A DNA stretch of 64,000 nt, from positions 193,501-257,500 of the forward strand of contig JACEEZ010006000.1 in the NCBI GenBank assembly GCA_016584305.1. The letters run 5' to 3'. Source of the stretch: Chionoecetes opilio. Its lineage: Eukaryota > Arthropoda > Malacostraca > Decapoda > Majidae. Made by a program: the position numbers and the translations under genes. Positions within the stretch are counted from its first letter, which is position 1; each line of letters begins with the position of its first letter. The notes under the pieces are model-generated. The model saw nothing but the letters and a program-made list of their open reading frames with translations. It did not search any database and had not been told where the DNA came from. Below are positions 10,001-27,739 of the stretch, piece after piece.

Positions 10001-11911
10001 TTCCTGGCAGTCAGTGTGAAGTGGGCTCATATGATGGTGGGACATACCATCCATAAGAGAACATAAGAAAATAAGGAAGCTACATGAGGCCGCGAGACCT
10101 ACACGAGGTAGTTCCTGTTACACTACCTACATCCACCTTTCATCCCCATCCATGAATTTATCTAGCCTCCCTTTAAAGCTCTCTAATAACTCCTGCACTA
10201 ACTACCTGTCTACTGAGTTTATTCCAATCATTTACCACCCTATTTGTGAACCAGTTTTTCCCTATTTCTTTTTTAAATCTACGCCCTTCCAGGTTGAATC
10301 CGTTACTTCTTGTTCTACCCTGGTTAATAGCCGTAAGAACTTTTCCTACATCTCCTTTGTCTCATGTTGCACTATCATTTGCAGTATCCATGTTGCACTT
10401 AGGCTAGTATTTCATGACGTCAATGGGTTTCATGCCTCATGTTTTAACCCGCTCAGCGACATGAGACATTGCTGGGTCAGTCCACGCCCAGGCACCAGCA
10501 CACCTTTTTTTTTTTTTTTTTTTTTTTTTTACATCACAAAGGACTGGCCAAGGGCACAACAAAGAGGTAACACAAAGCCCGCTTGATTGCCAGTCCCTAA
10601 TAAAGAAGACAGTAAGAACATAAAAAAAAGGGAAAAAAAAGAAGAAAAAAAAGGGGCCTATTACAAAAGGTGCCTTACAACTTACACTGGTGGGCGTTGC
10701 TGGCCAGGTAGTCCGCTGCGAGTACACACAGTGACACGTAGAAGGCCTCGTACTGCTCCTCATGGTGAAGAATTTCCTCTTTACTGGAAGAGATTATAGG
10801 CCATTATTAGAAAAGTGTAGACAGTATTTTGTAATTTTATTTAGACGTTGTAAACCTCACCAAAGTGTTCCTAACGCAGTGTTGGGAGATCAGAACACAA
10901 AATAGACCATGAATTAGGATGATAATCAAAGGATTGACAACTGATCAAAATGTCTTTCTCAGGTGAAATAAACAGGGGAAGAGTTAACAAGTCTTGTTAA
11001 CGAAGGAGACGAAGTGGAAGAGGACCTATGAAGCGATACTAAGCGACTAAGGTCACAAGAAAGAAGAAGAAGAAGTAAACCCTCTCTAAATTGAACCCGT
11101 ATAATTCAAACTTCGGATAATTCGACCTGTTTCAGACCAGTTCGAATTTTTCAATAACTTTGCATAATTCGAGCAAGTTTGGATTATCCTTACCCTTACT
11201 TGTGGGAGGAAAATTTATATTTTATATTTTTGTATAAAATAATAATTAATATTTATAAATTTCGTATATATATATATACGATAGGCGGAGGGGGGAGGGG
11301 GAGGAGGAAGGAGGGGAGAGGGGGAGGAGAAGGAAGGAGGTGGGACAAGGAAGGGAGGAGGGAGGAGAAGAAAGGGAGAGAAATGGGAGGAAGAATTATT
11401 TTTTTTAAAGTATTCCTTCGTTTTACATACAATCCTTCAGTCCTTCACGGGCCTCTTCGCTCCTTCACACATCCTACAAGAGTCATGGGAGGGCATTGAA
11501 AGTCCCACCGGATTGCTATTGTATTCCTAGTTTTTATAAGTACTTTGACAATCGCATGGGTGGCTCAAATAGGGATTAATACTACTAATACTAATACTGA
11601 AAATACTAATACTGATCGTTGTATTGAAGTAACTGGTCTGATAACAGTGCAGATCCATCTCAACTGCGTCGATAACTGACGAAATACTTCAAAGCTACAA
11701 AGGTAAAGCTATCAGATACAAATGGCGTCCTACATAACAATTTAGTTGTACGGACTAAATAGATAATTCCTTGGCCAAACCACCTTCCTCACCTCTTCAG
11801 TATAGCCTTGACAAGTTCTGGGAGATCTTGTTTGTTGACAGAGCCATAGGAGGCCGCCAAGATGGGCTTAACCAGCTGGCTCCACTCTACTCCGCCGCTG
11901 CTCGCCGCCAT
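668..11911 (-). CDS. UBR4: UBR4 (N-recognin p600 / poe), 5' part, nine coding exons
   Basis: Minus-strand gene coding for the N-terminal ~528 residues of UBR4, a ~5000-residue E3 ubiquitin ligase and Ca2+/calmodulin-associated scaffold that recognises destabilising N-termini. Exons, 5' to 3': 11911-11793, 10783-10688, 9453-9109, 7902-7739, 5154-4953, 3849-3671, 3225-3037, 2405-2283, 834-668. Colinear matches to animal UBR4 as I know it include ILHHEEQYEAFY, AAMKAAKLPPHIKT, ALQSLGG, LPLLEPLN and AGGHHVQNLQLMGSW. Only the helical N-terminal region is present; the UBR box and C-terminal catalytic part lie beyond the left edge. Exon 3 adds a long Thr/Ser/Pro tract not found in vertebrate UBR4. 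Exon 5 and the exon 7/8 join each lack one base. Identity is firm; exact splice sites are inferred from GT/AG and phase. Confidence 0.9.
1051..1583. mobile_element. pogo/Tigger-like non-autonomous element with internal tandem array
   Basis: Terminal inverted repeats start CAGTAAAACCTCTCATATTT and end with its near-complement at 1583. TA flanks both ends (1049-1050 and 1584-1585), as expected for the Tc1/mariner/pogo superfamily. The interior holds five copies of a ~70-bp A/T-rich unit (about 1190-1515) containing GCTAGGAAATTTCGACCCC. No transposase is present. Confidence 0.75.
1753..2095 (-). mobile_element. CR1/L2-like LINE 3' end
   Basis: On the minus strand this reads as the C-terminus of a LINE ORF2 (NWFTNRVVNDWNGLS-like, then RLDKFMDGDERWM and stop), a short 3' UTR (ACCACGTGTAGGTCTC-like) and an 8-bp tail of TTATGTTC units. 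A 5'-truncated copy; about ten more copies or fragments occur in this window. Family assignment is by C-terminal motif and 8-bp tail and is provisional. Confidence 0.7.
2283..2405 (-). CDS. UBR4: UBR4 exon 8
   Basis: Acceptor CCTCCCCAG, donor GGACAT|GTGAGA. Encodes TPPPPREDDLDTAAPVIAEK, then ALDLFNVILNAVRSSTRAGG, matching the UBR4 segment with KEDDYESDAATIVQK and SSSRRAGG. The acidic REDD and the AGGH|HVQN join to exon 9 confirm order. Confidence 0.86.
2560..2735. mobile_element. fragment of the TACCGTAGATAACAG inverted-repeat element
   Basis: Shares the GTCGCCAGGCGCCATATATTA end and the CAGTAGTGATGCTA segment with the elements at 14129-14611 and 27250-27731, but is shortened and folds back on itself around 2650-2720. 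Confidence 0.55.
2741..2966. mobile_element. degenerate pogo-like MITE
   Basis: Ends CAGGAGAACCTCGTTATATC and GGTTAAAGAGGTTCTTG form a loose inverted repeat of the type seen in pogo/Tigger MITEs. The interior is divergent and no clear target duplication is visible. Confidence 0.4.
3037..3225 (-). CDS. UBR4: UBR4 exon 7
   Basis: Acceptor GTGACCCCAG, donor TCCAG|GTAAGT. Encodes LNVVVSELNTVWRVMSLPLL, EPLNSVHLQKLSTIAMAALL and a hydrophobic helix AALTVACTTAIIAVA. The motif LSLPVLEPLNPSRLQ of UBR4 is clearly recognisable. The exon ends in phase 2 whereas exon 8 opens in phase 0, so one base is missing at or near this join. Confidence 0.9.
3300..3385. repeat. ACT trinucleotide-rich tract
   Basis: Interrupted (ACT)n within UBR4 intron 6. 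No coding value. Confidence 0.7.
3398..3655. repeat. dispersed repeat with expanded AACTG-type tail
   Basis: 3398-3530 is about 130 bp, nearly identical to 6509-6640. Its AACTGAACTG tail has expanded here into about six units of ~20 bp (CAACTGAACTGAACATACC). It lies just upstream (minus sense) of UBR4 exon 7. Likely a SINE-type element with a pentanucleotide tail. Confidence 0.6.
3671..3849 (-). CDS. UBR4: UBR4 exon 6
   Basis: Acceptor TTTCATGCAG, donor GCTGG|GTGAGT. Encodes NLFAGRCVSALQSLGGEQLI and on, through VKYTQRYKDLLEGKGHSFPT to VMKAG. This follows the UBR4 signature of an ASLQELGG-like motif, a conserved CLNLP-like helix and a YINRF-like motif. Phase 0 in, phase 2 out. Confidence 0.92.
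3890..4330. repeat. short tandem duplications in UBR4 intron 5
   Basis: 3890-4060 holds two copies of a ~75-bp unit (CAGTAAATCAAGGTTGTTAG). 4095-4325 holds three copies of a ~76-bp unit containing ATGCTTGAGTATGTTGCCTC. The Pro/Ser-rich open frames across it are by-products of the repeat. Confidence 0.8.
4446..4662. mobile_element. degenerate TTAA-flanked (piggyBac-like) MITE
   Basis: Diverged copy of the ~205-bp element described at 5892-6096, with the same interior (ATTTCCATTGTAATCTGG, TTTTATGGCTGGACAAC) and the GGGCGTGAATGGGTTAA end. Confidence 0.6.
4700..4926 (+). mobile_element. LINE 3' end fragment followed by ATT-tailed element end
   Basis: 4700-4810 matches the CR1-like LINE 3' end (GATGCAAGGTGGATGTAGGT). 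4850-4926 is the TGTATGCCTTCGGGCGAGAA end shared by several elements, followed by (ATT)n. Both lie within UBR4 intron 5, immediately beside exon 5. Confidence 0.6.
4953..5154 (-). CDS. UBR4: UBR4 exon 5 with a one-base frame defect
   Basis: Acceptor TTTGTGCAG, donor ATGAGG|GTGAGT. The 5' part reads GEKESTSKEVRRGRSDPSAI and on; the 3' part reads DGPLASVSDSALDMR, which joins in phase to exon 6. The two parts are in different frames: one base is missing somewhere around 4985-5030 (GC-rich). Either an assembly deletion or a true null allele; the former is likelier given similar defects elsewhere. A 30-bp satellite begins about 25 bp upstream of the acceptor. Confidence 0.78.
5175..5600. repeat. 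30-bp satellite, about 14 copies
   Basis: Unit AACTGGTATTAAATGAATAA plus CAGGTCACAA. It occupies the acceptor side of UBR4 intron 4, starting about 25 bp from the exon 5 acceptor. As 30 is divisible by three and the unit lacks stops, a long spurious frame with a ten-residue repeat runs through it. Confidence 0.92.
5892..6096. mobile_element. TTAA-flanked (piggyBac-like) MITE
   Basis: About 205 bp, bounded by TTAA (5888-5891 and 6097-6100), with ends CCCCTTGAGGCCCAGAACG and ATCTGGGTGTGAAGGGG. TTAA target duplications and CCC...GGG termini are the hallmarks of piggyBac-type elements. No transposase. This is the reference copy for the family, seen at least eight times in the window. Confidence 0.8.
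6509..6660. repeat. dispersed repeat with AACTG tail, second copy
   Basis: About 130 bp nearly identical to 3398-3530, followed by a short unexpanded (AACTG)n tail. SINE-like; no A/B box was found. Confidence 0.6.
6828..7236. mobile_element. inverted-repeat element with poly-A and TTAGG-type core
   Basis: Ends TTATGGAGGAGAGTTTCACG and its complement at 7215-7236. The left ~100 bp is homologous to the MITE at 16407-16599 (TTGGCCTACAATAGGTGCTT). The interior holds an A-rich block and then (CCTAA)n, the complement of the arthropod telomere motif TTAGG (7017-7095). Non-autonomous. Confidence 0.65.
7739..7902 (-). CDS. UBR4: UBR4 exon 4
   Basis: Acceptor TATGCCACAG, donor GCTCCAG|GTACCC. Encodes GEKERMVCVHDKHLLAGIKA and on, then LCRGSGALHRADQAALTAAM and KAAKLPPHIKTVAP. 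This aligns with the UBR4 segment ending MMKSAKLPQTVKTL. Phase fits exons 3 and 5. Confidence 0.9.
7915..8400 (-). repeat. expanded LINE tail array
   Basis: About 12 units of ~34 bp (AGAACATAAGAAAATAAGGA plus AGCTATAG) derived from the 3' UTR/tail of the CR1-like LINE. Located on the acceptor side of UBR4 intron 3, within 15 bp of exon 4. Confidence 0.85.
8514..8765 (-). mobile_element. CR1/L2-like LINE 3' end
   Basis: Same element as 1753-2095, minus sense; the ORF2 C-terminus, 3' UTR and AAGAACAT-type tail are recognisable. Confidence 0.7.
8823..9066. mobile_element. MITE with ATATGAGGCGC termini
   Basis: Terminal inverted repeats of about 50 bp: left TGAGGCGCTTATTTCAGAAA, right its complement, with an inner palindrome around 8925-8960. 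The ends resemble those of the MITE at 23964-24243 (CAGGCGCCTAGAATTG), suggesting one broader family. It sits 40 bp from UBR4 exon 3. Confidence 0.75.
9109..9453 (-). CDS. UBR4: UBR4 exon 3 with Thr/Ser/Pro-rich insertion
   Basis: Acceptor TTCCTTGCAG, donor GCTGA|GTAAGT. The first ~28 codons (DCWRCESAVSAAKVLLQYLV and on) align with the UBR4 stretch containing SVAAACKVLIEF. The remaining ~85 residues are low complexity, with runs of Thr and blocks of Ser, Pro and Gly, and have no counterpart in vertebrate UBR4. The exon is open throughout and phase-consistent on both sides, so the tract is probably translated as a disordered linker. Confidence 0.83.
9528..9735 (+). mobile_element. tRNA-derived SINE, 5'-truncated, ATT tail
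   Basis: Contains the RNA polymerase III B-box GGTTCGAGTCT, the body GACGTGGCGGCCTTTGTATA and a 3' end TGTATGCCTCCGGGTGATAT with an (ATT)n tail. Homologous to 42722-42905, where an A-box is also visible. The head is cut here. Confidence 0.65.
9735..9875 (+). mobile_element. second ATT-tailed element 3' end
   Basis: TTTACTTTAGTACTTAAGTT ... GGTATGCCTTCGGGTGCGAA followed by (ATT)n. The same end occurs at 950-1050, 4850-4926 and 21125-21262. Confidence 0.6.
10052..10345 (-). mobile_element. CR1/L2-like LINE 3' end
   Basis: Minus-sense copy with the ORF2 C-terminus (FTNRVVNDWN-like), 3' UTR and tail, in UBR4 intron 2. A poly-T tract follows at 10505-10530. Confidence 0.68.
10688..10783 (-). CDS. 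UBR4: UBR4 exon 2
   Basis: Acceptor CTCTTCCAG; encodes SKEEILHHEEQYEAFYVSLC and onward, matching the ESEILHHEKQYEPFY region of UBR4. The best-looking donor (GTAAGT, exon end 10686) breaks the frame with exon 3. Using the GT two bases earlier (GTGTAAG, exon end 10688) keeps it, so 10688 is preferred. Confidence 0.85.
10800..11790. other. UBR4 intron 1, no gene seen
   Basis: Contains a segment (10866-11075) related to 48605-48760 (GTTAACGAAGGAGACGAAGT), a degenerate AATTCGA-rich pogo-like stretch (11080-11190) and a purine-rich tract (11280-11395). Nothing codes convincingly. Confidence 0.6.
11793..11911 (-). CDS. UBR4: UBR4 exon 1 (start codon)
   Basis: Starts at an ATG preceded by GTAAAC and encodes MAASSGGVEWSQLVKPILAA and onward, 39 codons plus two bases. 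The donor is AAGAG|GTGAGG. The pattern W-x-x-x-V-x-P-L/I-L-x-A-S-Y matches the UBR4 N-terminus, which supports this start. The 5' UTR and transcription start were not resolved. Confidence 0.88.
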
Positions 11912-12180
11912 GTTTACACTGCGACTAATTATTGCCACCACGGGTCACCACCTCTCCACCTATCACCCACCTGTAGTGAAGCCTAGAAAATAATGCCGAT
12001 ATATATATATGCAATAAAGATCAATACAATGCAAAATATCCTTGAAACATTTTCTCATTTTAAGGTCATATGTTTATTGTGCAAGGTTGGTGTTGGGTCT
12101 CCGTTGGCAACACCGTTTGATGGCTGCGACAAGTCATGCACAGAGAAGTCTCTTGTGCTTTGTAGAGGAATGATACACAT

Positions 12181-12477
12181 AAATGTCAGGACGATGTAAT
12201 AGACTGAAAAATTATACACGAAATGTTGATTAATGTGGCTAAAATTTACTGAATACATGTTTGTGAGGTAAATATTTACTGCTACGGTACGGTACGGTAG
12301 TTTACTAGGAGCAATAACTGAGATAATTATATAGCACGTATATACATAGGTAAATGTCAGGACGATGTAATGTACTGAAAAATTATACACGAAATGTTGA
12401 TTATGTGGCTAAAATTTACTGAATACCTACATGTTTGAGGTAAATATTTACTGCTACGGTACGGTACGGTAGTCTAC
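12181..12477. repeat. two-copy tandem duplication, ~172 bp apart
   Basis: 12181-12306 and 12353-12477 are near-identical (TGTCAGGACGATGTAAT, then CTACGGTACGGTACGGTAG). Lies in the UBR4-ATP5F1B intergenic region. Confidence 0.85.
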
Positions 12478-12869
12478 TAAAGGCGTTTTCTGCGGGGGAT
12501 TTTTGGTTGCAATCGGAAAATTTTCGGTTGCAAACGGTCACAACAACAACAACAAATGGTTGCGGGTCGTTTCAACCTGTTTTCTTCCCTCAAATGAAGG
12601 ATCTGTCTGCTGTTGGAATTAGTGGATCTGTCTCTAGGAAAGTGGAAGATGAAGGAGTCATTATAATCAGTCATGTCATATGATTAGCAGCTTCCTCTCC
12701 GACTACGGTAGGCGAGGAATTAAAATGGAAAGATCGCTATCAAATGGACCTGTACGTATGTAGGCTACGTGTACCTACATCTACGTTTCACGAATTATTC
12801 TTTGCCTAAACCTAGATGAATGCTGGTTGTGATTCATCCTCCAGTGCATCTCCCCCGTTTAACATCCAT

Positions 12870-13175
12870 GGGCGGGTGTGTGGTGGGCGGGTGTGTGATG
12901 GACGTGTGGTGGGTGGGTGTGTGGTGGGCGGATGTATGATGGGCGTGTGGTGGGTGGGTGTGTGGTGGGCGGATGGGTGATGGGCGTGTGGTGGGTGGGT
13001 GTGTGGTGGGCGGATGTGTGATGGGCGTGTGGTGGGTGGGTGTGTGGTGGGCGGATGGGTGATGGGCGTGTGGTGGGTGGGTGTGTGGTGGGCGGATGGG
13101 TGGTGGGTGGGTGTGTGATGGGTGTGTGGTGGGCGGGTGGTGGTGGGTGCCTGGGTGGTGGTGGGTGTGTGGTGG
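12870..13175. repeat. G-rich minisatellite
   Basis: GTGGTGGGTGGGTGTGTGGT-type units of ~44 bp, strongly G-skewed on the plus strand and potentially able to form G-quadruplexes. The His/Pro/Thr frame on the minus strand is a by-product. The rest of 13180-14128 shows nothing recognisable. Confidence 0.8.
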
Positions 13176-14128
13176 CCCGTGGGTAGAGACCTCCTTACCG
13201 TGTTGGCGCTGATTCAGACTGATGAAATGTTCGTATTCGTGCCCTGCGATAGGTTCTCTAAAAGGCTTTCTTTTTGTGTGATATAACATATATACCAAAT
13301 TTATACATTTCTATTGCAAATGTAATATCACTCATGAATATATTTAAGTATTTGACTATACTATAGCAATAATACACCAGTTTTGGTGCTAAGCCAGCAA
13401 GCATCAACGAAGATTCGGACACATTGAAAAATTCGAGGGATTGGGAAATTTGTTCCCAGACGTCGCTGGAGAATTTTAATATTTGTGACTTCTTACCTGT
13501 TAAGAGTCACCTACTCTACTCCTTACTACTCCTTACCTACTATTAATTAAATACAGTATCCTTTGCATGTCGTGCGCATGTAATGAATGTTGAATTGGAT
13601 GAGAATTAAAGGAAAAGAGAAACATTTACGGGAGGAGTTTTGATAAGATTTTCTCATGCGCGCGATCTGATTGGCCAGGCTCTTGAAACCACCACCCACA
13701 CCCACGACTGTATAATTTTATAGGAAAAGAGTAAAATAAGTGTATCTGCTCAGTTTTCTATGCACGCAAAAGAGTAAAATATAAGTGGGCGGAGCTTAAA
13801 TAAGAATAATAATAAGAGCATGGACAAAATACGCCTCAATACTTTAACTTTCAATTAATCAATTAACTTTCTTTAACTATCAATACTCTTAACTTTGCTT
13901 GATGAGTGTGAAGACTCATGGAATATTACCCCAGTGAATGCAATATATAAGCTGCCATGACTACTGCAATAATCCCCAAAGTCTCCCCTTGATATTTTAC
14001 ATTTTCTTTTTTCTTAATGGGTGACTTATCTATTTTGTATAAAGTAAATATTATGCATTATTTCTTCATCTATAGTGGAGTATTTACTAATCCTGTGCCC
14101 TACTGAACAAAAGCTATAAGAGAATACT

Positions 14129-14611
14129 TACCGTAGATAACAGTAAAGTCGCCAGGACAACTTTTTGTTTTTGTTTACAGACGTGTGGTGGCGTTAATAG
14201 TTACATTTCTACATCCATGATTTCAGGACAGTTAGAAGGGGCTATCTGGAAAGTCTGTGTCATTTTGTATCTTCATCTGTGTCATATTATGGCTATAAAT
14301 GAACAAATGACAAAAATATCTACAAAGTGGCTATCAACAGTAGAGTCGCCAGCTAGTGTTTATTTACTGAGTGTCGTACTGCTATCGTCGTCACCCGAAG
14401 AAAAAAAACGCGTAGTGAAATTTGAAACCGTCTATACTTGCAGATACAAAGCATAAAACAACGCTGAAACAGGGTAGATTATACAGTCATGATATAAACT
14501 ACTGTGTATTATCTTCAGTGACACATAAAAATCAGTAGTAATGCTATAATTCGTAATATATGGCGCCTGGCGACTTGACTGCAGGTGGCGACTTCACTGT
14601 TATCTACGGTA
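14129..14611. mobile_element. 483-bp inverted-repeat element (TACCGTAGATAACAG ends)
   Basis: Left TACCGTAGATAACAGTAAAG and right end its complement; the subterminal GTCGCCAGG is repeated inverted. A near-identical copy lies at 27250-27731 and a fragment at 2560-2735. The interior does not encode a recognisable transposase. Confidence 0.75.
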
Positions 14612-14716
14612 GATAACCCAGTGAGGTTCGTGTGTATCATAACGATCAGAAAACCGTGTCGTGAAGAATGCAGTTGGGTGGCCGGCAGAGCAGACGACAC
14701 ACTGCCTAAGAAATGC

Positions 14717-15225
14717 CATGACTCACCAGGCACTCCTTTGTCATGGCATGGAAGGAATATATAGCAGGACTTGTAATGCCAACCACTATATATTGTACAC
14801 TCAGTAGGATGATTACATAGATAAGCAGGGTACTGAGCGCTATCCTATGAGTAATAAAGGTAGTTTTGGTTAGGTTGGAGGTGCCATGTCTCGCCAGGCA
14901 CTCCTCTGGCATGGCATGGAAGGAATATATATTACGAGACTTTTAATGCCAACCACTAAATATTGTACACTCAGACGGATGATTACATAGATAAACAAGG
15001 TACTGAGCTCTGTTATATGAGTAATGAAGGTAGTTGTGGTTAGGTTGGAGGTGCCATGACTCGCCAGGCACTCCTTTGGCATGGCATGGAAGGAATATAT
15101 ATTACGAGACTTTTAATGCCAACCACTAAATATTGTACACTCAGACGGATGATTACATAGATAAGCAAGGCAGTAACCTGTATCATATGAGTAATAAAGG
15201 TAGTTTTGGTTAGGTTGGAGGCGTG
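14717..15225. repeat. 165-170-bp unit in three copies upstream of ATP5F1B
   Basis: Copies begin at about 14717, 14882 and 15052 with GCCATGACTCGCCAGGCACT. The array ends roughly 100 bp before the ATP5F1B start codon, so it occupies the proximal promoter. No obvious core motif was identified within the unit. Confidence 0.88.
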
Positions 15226-15320
15226 TTGCAGGTACAGTCGAGGGGAGTTGAGGGGGGTTGAGGTGGTAACCGGCCTCGGCAACCCATTGGCAACCTCACA
15301 GTCCCTCCTACATCACCGCC
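15226..15320 (+). promoter_or_regulatory. probable ATP5F1B proximal promoter / 5' UTR
   Basis: A G/C-rich stretch between the 165-bp array and the start codon. It contains CCCATTGGCAAC (an inverted CCAAT box) about 40 bp before the ATG and no TATA box. Placement is inferred from position; the transcription start is not known. Confidence 0.4.
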
Positions 15321-24575
<9,255 letters not shown>

Positions 24576-24783
24576 GCAGGAACCCACTTACCATGTACAG
24601 ATCAAGGTGACGTTCCAATAACCCTTTTCTGTGTTAAGTATTATACGCAGAGATGCTAAGACTATGGCAAAACTTGGGTATCCTATGGAGGATATGTGTT
24701 GTATAGATTCAAGTGAAAATGTAAATTTATATAAATAAATGTTAAAATATAGTTCAATTTTTTTTCTCCTAATTTTTAAAGTG

Positions 24784-24963
24784 TAGGGGAGAGCGGGGCA
24801 GGTTGCATCATTGCCTCTAACTCGCATTAATTTTTTTTATTATTGTAGTTGTAGTAGTTTATGGTAGTAGTAGTAGTAGTAAGACGATGTACGTGTGATA
24901 ACATGCGAGTTAGAGGCAGTGATGCAACCTACCCTCGATGCAACCTGCCCCGCTCTCCCCTAC
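24784..24963. mobile_element. MITE with GGGGAGAGCGGGGCAGGTTG ends
   Basis: Perfect inverted ends around a short (TAG)n core, 200 bp past the ATP5F1B stop. A second copy lies at 62005-62265. Confidence 0.85.
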
Positions 24964-24964
24964 T

Positions 24965-25990
24965 CAGGTAGCGTCTACTCTACCACATTATACCTAAACG
25001 GAGAACCCCAGACAACTATTAAGATCACAAGTGGTATTAGGCAAGGTTGCAATGGATCAACGCTACTATCTACCCTCATCACATACCAAATCATTGAAGC
25101 ACTAACAACAAATCGAAGGTTTTAAAAAGGAAAGTCATATACCTGCCATCTTTTATGCCGATGATGGACTCATTCTGGCAAGCAATGAAAAATCTGCCGT
25201 GGAAAGTATAGCCAAGCTGACAGAAATATCCAATACATAATTATGGCTTGGAAATAAATAAAGAAAAAAATAACGTTCTAATATACAACCTAAAAGATCA
25301 ACCAGACGGCATTGAAGGAATAAAAGTTGAGAAGAGTACTTGGGAGTAGAAAGTACAAATAACAGAAAAGTGCCATATGACCTCTGATGTCTGGCACATT
25401 CACCTTTTTTTGCCTGCCCCCATTTACTCCTGCCTCTGCACACCCTGTCAAGTTCCTCTCACTGTCCAACATGTCCTAATATCCTGCCCCCATCTTACTC
25501 CTGCCCGTTCCAGTTCCTTCCCTCATTTGTCCTCCCTTTCCCGACCTCCCTGTCTTGCGGACATTCTCCCGGAATCCCCCTCCTTCTCCCTGGAAATTTA
25601 ACCTCCTTCCTCCAACAAATCCACATCCTACATCTGATCTAACCATCCTGCTGTAACATTCCGTTCTTTCCCCTTCCCTCATCGTTTCACTATTATTCTT
25701 TAACCCTGACCCTTTATATGCTTTGCCATAGTGCCATATGACCTCTGATGTCTGGCACATTCACCTTTTTAGGCATTAAATCAATCAATCAATCAAATCA
25801 ATATCAAATAATAGAAAATACTTTAAAAGAGCACAAGCTTAACAACCTAAGCCAAGCAAGACAACTGGCCAACAAGGCATATTCAGTAACAGAAAGAGCA
25901 GCAGCAGGTTGTTAATAGCAACAACCTGCGTACTGGAAAGGCCTAGAACTACCAAACATTCTTTATGGCATGGGAGTTATGAAAATTGAT
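24965..25990 (+). pseudogene. non-LTR retrotransposon reverse transcriptase remnant, interrupted
   Basis: 24990-25350 encodes reverse transcriptase pieces: SGIRQGC, then the catalytic box FYADDGLIL near 25150-25175, then LEINKEK. 25795-25990 continues with thumb-like LSQARQLANKAYSVTERA and YWKGLELPNILYG. Stops and frameshifts break it, and 25365-25790 is an insertion of another LINE end. A dead LINE (non-LTR type by the GIRQGC and YADD motifs); clade uncertain. Confidence 0.75.
25365..25795 (+). mobile_element. LINE 3' end with AATC tail, inserted in the RT remnant
   Basis: Carries an ORF2 C-terminal zinc-knuckle-like piece (CTPCQVPLTVQHVLISCPHL), a pyrimidine-rich 3' UTR and an (AATC)n tail. 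GTGCCATATGACCTCTGATG occurs at both its left and right ends. Confidence 0.65.
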
Positions 25991-26001
25991 GGAGAGCTTA
26001 A

Positions 26002-26223
26002 CCCCTTGAGAGCCAGAACGTAATTTCCATTGTAATTTGGCGACCATTAGACCATTTTTAGAGAATGTAAGCAATATTTTATAGATAATGACCCGTTTAG
26101 TATCTTTGTCCACTACGGTACATAGCTAGGTAACTAATTTGATATATTCAGTTACTTTTCGTAGTTTTATGGCTAACAACAGACGATTTTATATAGCAAA
26201 GGGAAGATCTGGGTGTGAAGGGG
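26002..26223. mobile_element. TTAA-flanked MITE
   Basis: TTAA at 25998-26001 and 26224-26227, with typical termini and a small internal insertion. Confidence 0.8.
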
Positions 26224-26499
26224 TTAACAGCAAGTATTGAGGAAAAGAAATGAATCTGGCGATGTAAACAAATGTCAGTTTTCGTTTAAATAGTTACGGA
26301 GTGGTCGTGTTACCAATCTTCAGGGATTATTTATGTGTGTGTAGTGACAGGCATGACATAGACCCTCCAGAAAGCCTACCATTGTTTTCCCAAGAACGCC
26401 AGGAGGGTGAGTAACCTATATTTGATGTAGTTTATAGATGGGTGTCAAACATATGGGTTCCAGGTCGTTTCGGTCGTAAGTATGCCGTGACGGTGTGAC

Positions 26500-26650
26500 G
26501 TCTAAACTGGCAAACGGCCGAATCGTCTCACGGCCTAAACTACACACGGCCGAATCGTCTCACGGCCTAAACTACACACGGCCGAATCGTCTCACGGCCT
26601 AAACTACACACGGCCGAATCGTCTCACGGCCTAAACTACACACGGCCTAC
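26500..26650. repeat. 32-bp tandem repeat, about 4 copies
   Basis: Unit ACGGCCGAATCGTCTCACGG plus CCTAAACTACAC. The flanking 26230-27250 shows no recognisable gene. Confidence 0.88.
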
Positions 26651-27249
26651 GACCTAAATAACCAAACTGCATCAAGATCACACTGCTGAAGTTTTGTTCA
26701 TCGTTACACCATGGACTATAATCTCTCGAATCTCGCCTTAAAGTAATCGTCGAGACCATTTCATCATTCCTGATTTAACTAATGCAATAAAGGCCTGCGG
26801 GAATAGTAGTAATAAATAAGGCCTGGAAATCAATTATTTTTGGTGGGCTCGGTGTTTTGAAGGAACATTCAACATAATTAGGCAAAGAAAAATGGGTCTG
26901 GACGATTACTTTAAGCCCCCTTCCCACAACACTCCAAAAATATTGTTGCAGTACAGTACGTGCATACTATTTCCCGACTCGTGGCCACCCCAAGTCTCCT
27001 AATAGGTTTCCGGTTCTCTTTAGTGATATTTCAATATTTATTTATATTTAGGCGTCATTTTGTAAAACACATGCGAGATTAACTACGATCTAATCCTCCG
27101 TGAAACTGTATATAAACTGTAACATCCGTTTTTGAATTGTTATGAAGCCAATTTCAAGCTTTATGGCAGAAACATACTTTTTTTTCACTCTCGCGCTGCA
27201 ATACCTAAATTAATTACATTATTTGACCATTTGGTTTGTATAATATAAC

Positions 27250-27731
27250 TACAGTAGATAACAGTAAAGTCGCCAGGATAACTTTTTTTTCTGTTTACAG
27301 ACGTGTGGTGGCGTTAATACTTACATTTCTACATCCATGATTTCAGGACAGTTAGAAGGGGCTATCTGGAGAGTCTTGTGTCATTTTGTGTCTTCATCTG
27401 TGTCATAGTAGGGCTATAAATGAACAAATGACAAAAATATCTATAAAGTGGCTACCAACAGTAGAGTCGCCAGCTAGTGTTTATTTACTGAGTGTCGTAC
27501 CGCTGTCGTCGTCGCCCGAAAAAAAAAACGCGTAGTGAAATTTGAAACCGTCTATACTTGCAGATACAAAGCATAAAACAACGCTGAAACAGGGTAGAGT
27601 ATACAGTCATGATATAAACTACTGTGTATCATCTTCAGTGGCACATAAAAATCAGTAGTGATGCTATAATTCGTAATATATGGCGCCTGGCGGCATGACT
27701 GCAGGTGGCGACTTGACTGTTATGTACGGTA
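27250..27731. mobile_element. second 483-bp inverted-repeat element
   Basis: Near-identical to 14129-14611, with ends TACAGTAGATAACAGTAAAG and its complement. Confidence 0.78.
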
Positions 27732-27739
27732 GAAGTAGC

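Noticed and set aside
12834..13298. His/Pro/Thr-rich 154-codon frame
   Set aside because: Minus-strand reading of a G-rich minisatellite; no homology or splice context.
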